Shown here piece by piece: positions 5,853 to 9,554 of a stretch of 9,554 nucleotides of DNA. The DNA comes from Candidatus Omnitrophota bacterium (GTDB taxonomy: Bacteria; Omnitrophota; Gorgyraeia; JABMRN01), in NCBI GenBank assembly GCA_013202515.1, contig JABMRN010000007.1, positions 1 to 9,554 on the forward strand, in the 5' to 3' direction. The position numbers and the translations under genes are program-made. Within the stretch, counting starts at the first letter, position 1, and each line of letters opens with the position of its first letter. The notes under the pieces are model-generated. The model was not told the DNA's origin. It made no database searches and saw only the letters and a list, made by a program, of their open reading frames with translations.

Positions 5853-7121
5853 CTAGTCGTCCTTTATGCGTTTAATTCTGGCGCCTACCTTGGATAACTT
5901 CTCCTCAATGCATTCATATCCCCGATCGAGGTGATAAATCCTGTGCACCTCGGTCTTGCCCCTAGCAACGAGACCGGCTAAGACCAGCGCAGCTGATGCC
6001 CTCAAGTCAGAGGCCATGACACGGGCCCCACTCAATTTAGCCACACCGCTTATGACTGCGCTCGGACCTTCAAGAAAAATTTGAGACCCCATTCGGTTTA
6101 GTTCGCTGATATGTATAAAGCGCTCAGGAAATATCTTTTCTGTTACCACGCTAATTCCGTTTGCTACACACATAAGGCTCATGATCTGGGCCTGCATGTC
6201 GGTGGGAAAGCCTGGATAGGGCAAGGTCGAGACCGAAACCGGGCTCAAATCCCTCTTAGCCCTCTTGACCAGTAATCCCCGTTCTGTTTTCAATATAAGA
6301 CAATTTGCTTGGCGCAAGACATCAATGACAGCCATTAGATGTGACGATTCTGCACCTTTCAAGTGAAGACTTCCTCCGGTAATGCAGGAAGCGATCATAT
6401 AAGTGCCTGTTTCAATGCGGTCGGGCATGATGCGGTGCCTTGCTCCATGCAACGATCTTACGCCTTTAATTTTTATGATAGGCGTGGAATATCCCTCTAT
6501 TTTTGCGCCCATTTTAATTAAAAACTTTGCTAAATCCGCTATTTCCGGTTCGCAGGCTGCACAGTGAATCACACTTTCGCCGCGTGCGAGTGTCGCCGCC
6601 ATCATGACATTTGCTGTTGCAAGAACACTTGAGCCAAAATGCCCACCAAGGTAGATGTTGGCACCTTGCAATTTTTTTGCCCTCGCCACAATGTAGCCTC
6701 CTTCGATCTTGATTTCTGCTCCGAGTGCCCTGAGCCCTTTGATGTGGAGATCAATAGGCCTTGGGCCAATGACACAGCCGCCTGGAAACGAAACCTTTGC
6801 CTTCTTTTTTTTTGCAAGAAGAGGGCCTAGGACACAGATCGAGGCGCGCATGGTACTTACAATGTCGTATGGGGCAGTAAAATTCTCATAACTACCACTT
6901 TTTCGAACAATCGCCCGCTCTCCCAATTCCATGTCGACGCCGAGAAATGACAGAATTTCTGACATCGTAAGCACATCCTTAAGCTGGGGAATATTATCTA
7001 TCATACACTTATCGTCAGTTAAAAGGCACGCTGACATAATAGGAAGACAGGCATTCTTTGATCCGCTTATCCTTACTTCCCCTTTGAGCGGTAATCCGCC
7101 TTCTATAACAAGCTTATCCAT
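5853..7121 (-). CDS. murA: UDP-N-acetylglucosamine 1-carboxyvinyltransferase
   Basis: Cytoplasmic enzyme of the first committed step of peptidoglycan synthesis: transfer of enolpyruvate from PEP to UDP-GlcNAc. It is the target of fosfomycin. 422 residues, normal length. GSKNACLP gives Lys22 and Asn23. The PEP-loop Cys is present as Cys116 in GGCVIGPRP, so fosfomycin sensitivity is expected rather than the Asp-type resistant form. PGFPTDMQAQ supplies the catalytic Asp, and LDRGYECIEEKL near the C-terminus has the conserved Arg. The ATG at 7121 shares one base with the prmC stop (TAATG), so the two are coupled. MurA near rho and prfA recalls the arrangement in Firmicutes. Confidence 0.98.
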   Translation of the reverse strand: MDKLVIEGGLPLKGEVRISGSKNACLPIMSACLLTDDKCMIDNIPQLKDVLTMSEILSFLGVDMELGERAIVRKSGSYENFTAPYDIVSTMRASICVLGPLLAKKKKAKVSFPGGCVIGPRPIDLHIKGLRALGAEIKIEGGYIVARAKKLQGANIYLGGHFGSSVLATANVMMAATLARGESVIHCAACEPEIADLAKFLIKMGAKIEGYSTPIIKIKGVRSLHGARHRIMPDRIETGTYMIASCITGGSLHLKGAESSHLMAVIDVLRQANCLILKTERGLLVKRAKRDLSPVSVSTLPYPGFPTDMQAQIMSLMCVANGISVVTEKIFPERFIHISELNRMGSQIFLEGPSAVISGVAKLSGARVMASDLRASAALVLAGLVARGKTEVHRIYHLDRGYECIEEKLSKVGARIKRIKDD

Positions 7122-7772
7122 TACCTTGCCTTTGCCTTTACTATTCGCGTAATTCCGTTATAATCCTTAAAAAACTCCAACCTTGAGAATCCGTTCTGCC
7201 TTAAAATATCGTTCACGCTCTTTGATTGATCATATCCAAGCTCCATGATGATAACGCCATCCCTTTTTAGCATCTCTGAAGCACCTTTTAATATTTGCCT
7301 ATAAAACTCTAACCCATCTTTTCCTCCGTAAAGAGCGATTAAAGGTTCGTGCTTAACCTCATCGGGAAGTGTCCCCATATCCGACTCAGAAACATACGGT
7401 GGATTAGATACGATAATATCAAAGAAAGCGCCTTTTTTGAATGGGCTCAATAAATCACCAGCAATAAAGGATATTTTATTTCCAGCATCGAGACGCTCGG
7501 CATTTTTTTTTTGCTTCCATAAGTGCACTTATGGAGATATCTAAAGCTACAATTTTACTTTGTGGCAAATACCTTGTTAAGCTAATTGCGATATTTCCGC
7601 AGCCAGTTCCTATATCCAAAATGCGCGCCTTGGGATAAGATACTGCCTCCTCGATTACCTTTTCCACCAATAATTCGGTTTCAGGACGAGGAATTAAGGT
7701 GTCAACAGTAACCCCAAATTCGAAATCCATAAAATGCGTAACGCCTGTTTCGTATTGCTTCGGTATGCCCAT
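7121..7772 (-). CDS. prmC: Release factor glutamine methyltransferase PrmC, split by a one-base frameshift and lacking the N-terminal domain
   Basis: SAM-dependent enzyme that N5-methylates the Gln of the GGQ motif in release factors. The 5' part (7772 to about 7513) encodes TLIPRPETE and the SAM motif LDIGTGCGNIAISL. The 3' part, in another frame (to 7121), encodes GDLLSPF, the substrate-binding SNPPYVSE and the C-terminal strands. The frames meet at a run of ten A (7512-7503). With nine A the reading is continuous (EAKKNAERLDAG) and gives about 216 residues. As written, the first frame stops at 7476 after 98 residues. A sequencing or assembly error is the simplest reading; a true indel or slippage at the run are alternatives. 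The family is normally about 280 residues with an N-terminal helical domain of about 70. Here the protein begins right at the GxP that follows that domain, and the prfA stop (7778-7776) is in frame two codons upstream, so no extension is possible. Confidence 0.9.
7503..7512. repeat. Homopolymer run of 10 (A on the coding strand) at the prmC frameshift
   Basis: Ten T on the plus strand, ten A in the prmC message. It is the longest single-base run I noticed in the window, and it falls exactly where the reading frame of PrmC shifts. A nine-base run in murA (6805-6813) is read without a shift. Confidence 0.9.
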
Positions 7773-7775
7773 CTC

Positions 7776-8846
7776 TTACTTGATGTTTCTTCTTTTTTTT
7801 CGCTCTGCTTCCCTTAAGGTCTCAACAATTTCATCTAAATCACCGCTTAGAATAGCCTCTAATTTGTGCAAAGTAAGGTTCACTCTATGGTCGGTTACTC
7901 TTCTGTCCGGAAAGTTATATGTCCTAATCTTCTCTGACCTATCGCCAGATCCTACCTGAATTTTTCTGTCCTTCGAAATTTTATTATGTTGGTCTTTTGC
8001 AAGTTTTTCATAAAGACGGGTCCTAAGAACGCGCATTGCCTTTGCCTTATTTTTATGTTGGCTCCGCTCATCCTGACACGAAACCACTAGGCCCGTCGGT
8101 AAATGTGTCATTCTTACTGCGGAATCTGTTACATTTACATGCTGGCCGCCTCTGCCGCCTGCCCTGAACACATCTATTTTGAGGTCCTGCGGCTTTATGG
8201 TAACATCGAGTTCTTCTGCTTCCGGAAGCACGGCAACGGTTGCCGCAGACGTATGGATTCTTCCACTTGCCTCGGTTGCCGGCACCCTCTGCACCCTGTG
8301 GGTGCCGCTTTCGTATTTCATTATGCTATAGACATTATTCCCGGCAACGGAAAAAATAATTTCCTTGATCCCGCCTTTTTCGGTAGTGCTTAAACTTAAG
8401 GTTTCGATCTTCCAACCTTTCTTTACTGCGTATTTAGCGTACATCTTATAAAGATCGCTTGCGAATAACGCAGCCTCAATGCCTCCTGTTCCAGCACGTA
8501 ACTCCATTATGACATTTTTTGCACTATCACCATCCTCGTTCTCAAAAACACCATCCTCAAGTTGTCGATCAATCTCTTGCATTTTTTGCTTAAGGTTTTG
8601 TATCTCTTCCTTAGCTAATTCAATGTAATCCTTATCGTGATCCTTCACGTTAATCTCACTTGCGAGGATGTCGATTTCCTTCTTTATGTGAAGATAGCTT
8701 TCATACTTAGATGCAAGAGGTCTGAGCCTTGCCATCTCCTTGGCATATTGCCTGTAGGCGGTTATATTCTGGATAACTTCGGGATCAACCGTTAGTTTTT
8801 CCAGCTCTTTATACCGATTCAATATCTTATCTAATTTTTTGAACAT
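7776..8846 (-). CDS. prfA: Peptide chain release factor 1 (RF1)
   Basis: Reads UAA and UAG stop codons in the ribosomal A site and triggers peptide release. From the ATG at 8846 it has 356 residues, the usual size. The PAT tripeptide (in RVPATEASGRIHTS) assigns it to RF1 rather than RF2, which has SPF. The catalytic GGQ lies in RAGGRGGQHVNVTDSAVRMTH; the residue before GGQ is Arg where Ala is more common. The N-terminus MFKKLDKILNRYKELEKL matches the family start, and AGGA (8858-8855) lies 8 bases upstream of this ATG. An in-frame TTG at 8864 would add six residues but has no ribosome site. Its own stop is TAA, followed in frame by GAG and then the ATG of prmC, whose product modifies the GGQ. 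Confidence 0.97.
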   Translation of the reverse strand: MFKKLDKILNRYKELEKLTVDPEVIQNITAYRQYAKEMARLRPLASKYESYLHIKKEIDILASEINVKDHDKDYIELAKEEIQNLKQKMQEIDRQLEDGVFENEDGDSAKNVIMELRAGTGGIEAALFASDLYKMYAKYAVKKGWKIETLSLSTTEKGGIKEIIFSVAGNNVYSIMKYESGTHRVQRVPATEASGRIHTSAATVAVLPEAEELDVTIKPQDLKIDVFRAGGRGGQHVNVTDSAVRMTHLPTGLVVSCQDERSQHKNKAKAMRVLRTRLYEKLAKDQHNKISKDRKIQVGSGDRSEKIRTYNFPDRRVTDHRVNLTLHKLEAILSGDLDEIVETLREAERKKRRNIK

Positions 8847-8854
8847 GATATAGG

Positions 8855-8858
8855 TCCT
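8855..8858 (-). promoter_or_regulatory. Ribosome-binding site deciding the prfA start
   Basis: AGGA 8 bases upstream of the ATG at 8846. It lies downstream of the in-frame TTG at 8864, so it supports the ATG and argues against the longer form. Confidence 0.6.
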
Positions 8859-8873
8859 GTACAAATATTCGAA

Positions 8874-9182
8874 TTAACCAGTCTTTTCTTCCTCCGGCTT
8901 CGATTTAACAGATTGGTCAATATCGTTTAATTCTTTGGTCTTTTTCTGATCTATTTTTTTCTTTTTTTTCTTCTGTTCTTTGACCTTTCCATCGTATCTT
9001 TTCTTAAACTTTTCAACCATGCCAGCTGAGTCCATTAGCTTCTGCTCGCCGGTGAAAAACGGATGGCACTTGGAACATATATCCACCCGGATATTCTGTT
9101 TCGTGCTGCGGGTATGTATGACTTCTCCGCAAGCACATACAATTGTGCATTCCTTGTATTGCGGGTGTACCTTCTCTTTCAT
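8874..9182 (-). CDS. rpmE: 50S ribosomal protein L31, zinc-binding type, with a long charged tail
   Basis: Large-subunit protein that bridges to the 30S head. The body (1 to about 66) starts MKEKVHPQYKECTIVCACG and has the four zinc-binding cysteines Cys16, Cys18, Cys36 and Cys39 (CACG and CSKCHPFFTG), so it is the zinc form and not the Cys-less form expressed under zinc limitation. At 102 residues it exceeds the common 65-75. The extra 35 or so residues are almost all Lys, Glu, Asp and Gln, including six Lys in a row (71-76), and look disordered. The ATG at 9182 follows AGGGGAG. It lies between rho (25-base gap) and prfA (27-base gap), a common order. Confidence 0.96.
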   Translation of the reverse strand: MKEKVHPQYKECTIVCACGEVIHTRSTKQNIRVDICSKCHPFFTGEQKLMDSAGMVEKFKKRYDGKVKEQKKKKKKIDQKKTKELNDIDQSVKSKPEEEKTG

Positions 9183-9207
9183 CGCTATCTCCCCTCTTTG
9201 TGGTTAT

Positions 9208-9554
9208 TTATTTGTTCATGCTTTTCAAAAACTCGCTATTCGTCTTGGTTTTCTTCAGCTTCTCGACCAATAACTCCATTGCCTCGGCCGGATTAAGATC
9301 GGTAAGGGCCTTTCTCATGAGCCATATCTTGCCCAACTCCTCCTTCGGAATAAGCAACTCTTCCTTTCTCGTATTGGACTTCTTGATATCTATTGCAGGA
9401 TAAATTCTTCTCTGGAAAAGGCTGCGGTCAAGTTGAAGTTCCATATTGCCCGTTCCTTTAAACTCTTCAAATATGACCTCATCCATCCTGCTACCAGTAT
9501 CGACGAGCGCCGTTGCAATAATTGTGAGGCTTCCGCCCTCTTCAATATTTCTGG
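9208..9554 (-). CDS. rho: Transcription termination factor Rho, C-terminal 115 residues
   Basis: Hexameric RNA-dependent ATPase that ends transcription of untranslated RNA. Only the C-terminal part of the motor domain is in the window; the gene continues past 9554. The visible protein begins RNIEEGGSLTIIATALVDTG and continues with SRMDEVIFEEFKGTGN and MELQLDRSLFQRRIYPAID, which are nearly invariant in Rho. It then has LLIPKEELGKIWLMRKAL and a C-terminal end of usual length. The Met at 9486 is internal, not a start. It is the most upstream gene seen of the housekeeping operon; the operon promoter must lie outside. Confidence 0.97.
   Translation of the reverse strand, partial: RNIEEGGSLTIIATALVDTGSRMDEVIFEEFKGTGNMELQLDRSLFQRRIYPAIDIKKSNTRKEELLIPKEELGKIWLMRKALTDLNPAEAMELLVEKLKKTKTNSEFLKSMNK

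Noticed and set aside
6602..6817. Minus-strand open frame within murA in another frame
   Set aside because: Overlaps the intact, motif-complete murA and shows no recognisable protein features.
8847..8864. Longer prfA form from TTG at 8864
   Set aside because: No ribosome site before the TTG, while AGGA lies 8 bases before the ATG at 8846, where family members begin.
1..9554. Mobile elements, CRISPR arrays, tRNA or rRNA genes, defence or biosynthetic novelty cassettes
   Set aside because: Reading both strands, I saw no transposase, terminal repeats, spaced direct repeats or RNA gene signatures; almost all of the window is explained by conserved core genes.

Overview
The window is a compact stretch of bacterial chromosome in which every gene I accept lies on the minus strand. 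Transcription therefore runs from high to low coordinates. In that order it holds rho (3' part), rpmE, prfA, prmC, murA, rpsP, trmD, rplS and rnhB. After a 135-base gap come fhs, fchA, folD and metF (5' part). Genes overlap by a few bases or are separated by 28 bases or less, except in that one gap.

The first block (about 9554 to 3875) is housekeeping: transcription termination (Rho), ribosomal proteins L31, S16 and L19, release factor 1 and its methyltransferase, the first step of peptidoglycan synthesis (MurA), tRNA m1G37 methylation (TrmD) and RNase HII. The order rho-rpmE-prfA-prmC with murA nearby, and rpsP-trmD-rplS-rnhB, is widely conserved in bacteria. The rimM gene, usually between rpsP and trmD, is absent. 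MurA points to a peptidoglycan-making bacterium.

The second block (about 3853 to 1, running off the left edge) encodes the folate steps of the methyl branch of the Wood-Ljungdahl pathway: formate activation (Fhs), cyclohydrolase (FchA-type), methylene-THF dehydrogenase (FolD) and methylene-THF reductase (MetF). The genes are translationally coupled. They sit behind a perfect-consensus sigma70-type promoter and a short leader that can form a strand-specific hairpin just before the fhs ribosome-binding site.

The most interesting point is a division of labour. FolD has replaced the residues that family knowledge ties to its cyclohydrolase activity (the YxxxK lysine is Gln, the QLP glutamine is Glu, the DVD second Asp is Glu). 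The gene just upstream encodes a dedicated FchA-type cyclohydrolase that can supply the missing step. Other oddities are a single-base frameshift in an A10 run within prmC, a PrmC without its N-terminal helical domain, and substitutions in the TrmD active-site knot.

The organism cannot be named with certainty. A Wood-Ljungdahl methyl branch in a divergent, non-Firmicutes-looking bacterium fits an uncultivated lineage such as Omnitrophota, or a Desulfobacterota-like group; this is a guess from gene content and protein flavour. No RNA genes, mobile elements, CRISPR arrays or defence systems were seen.
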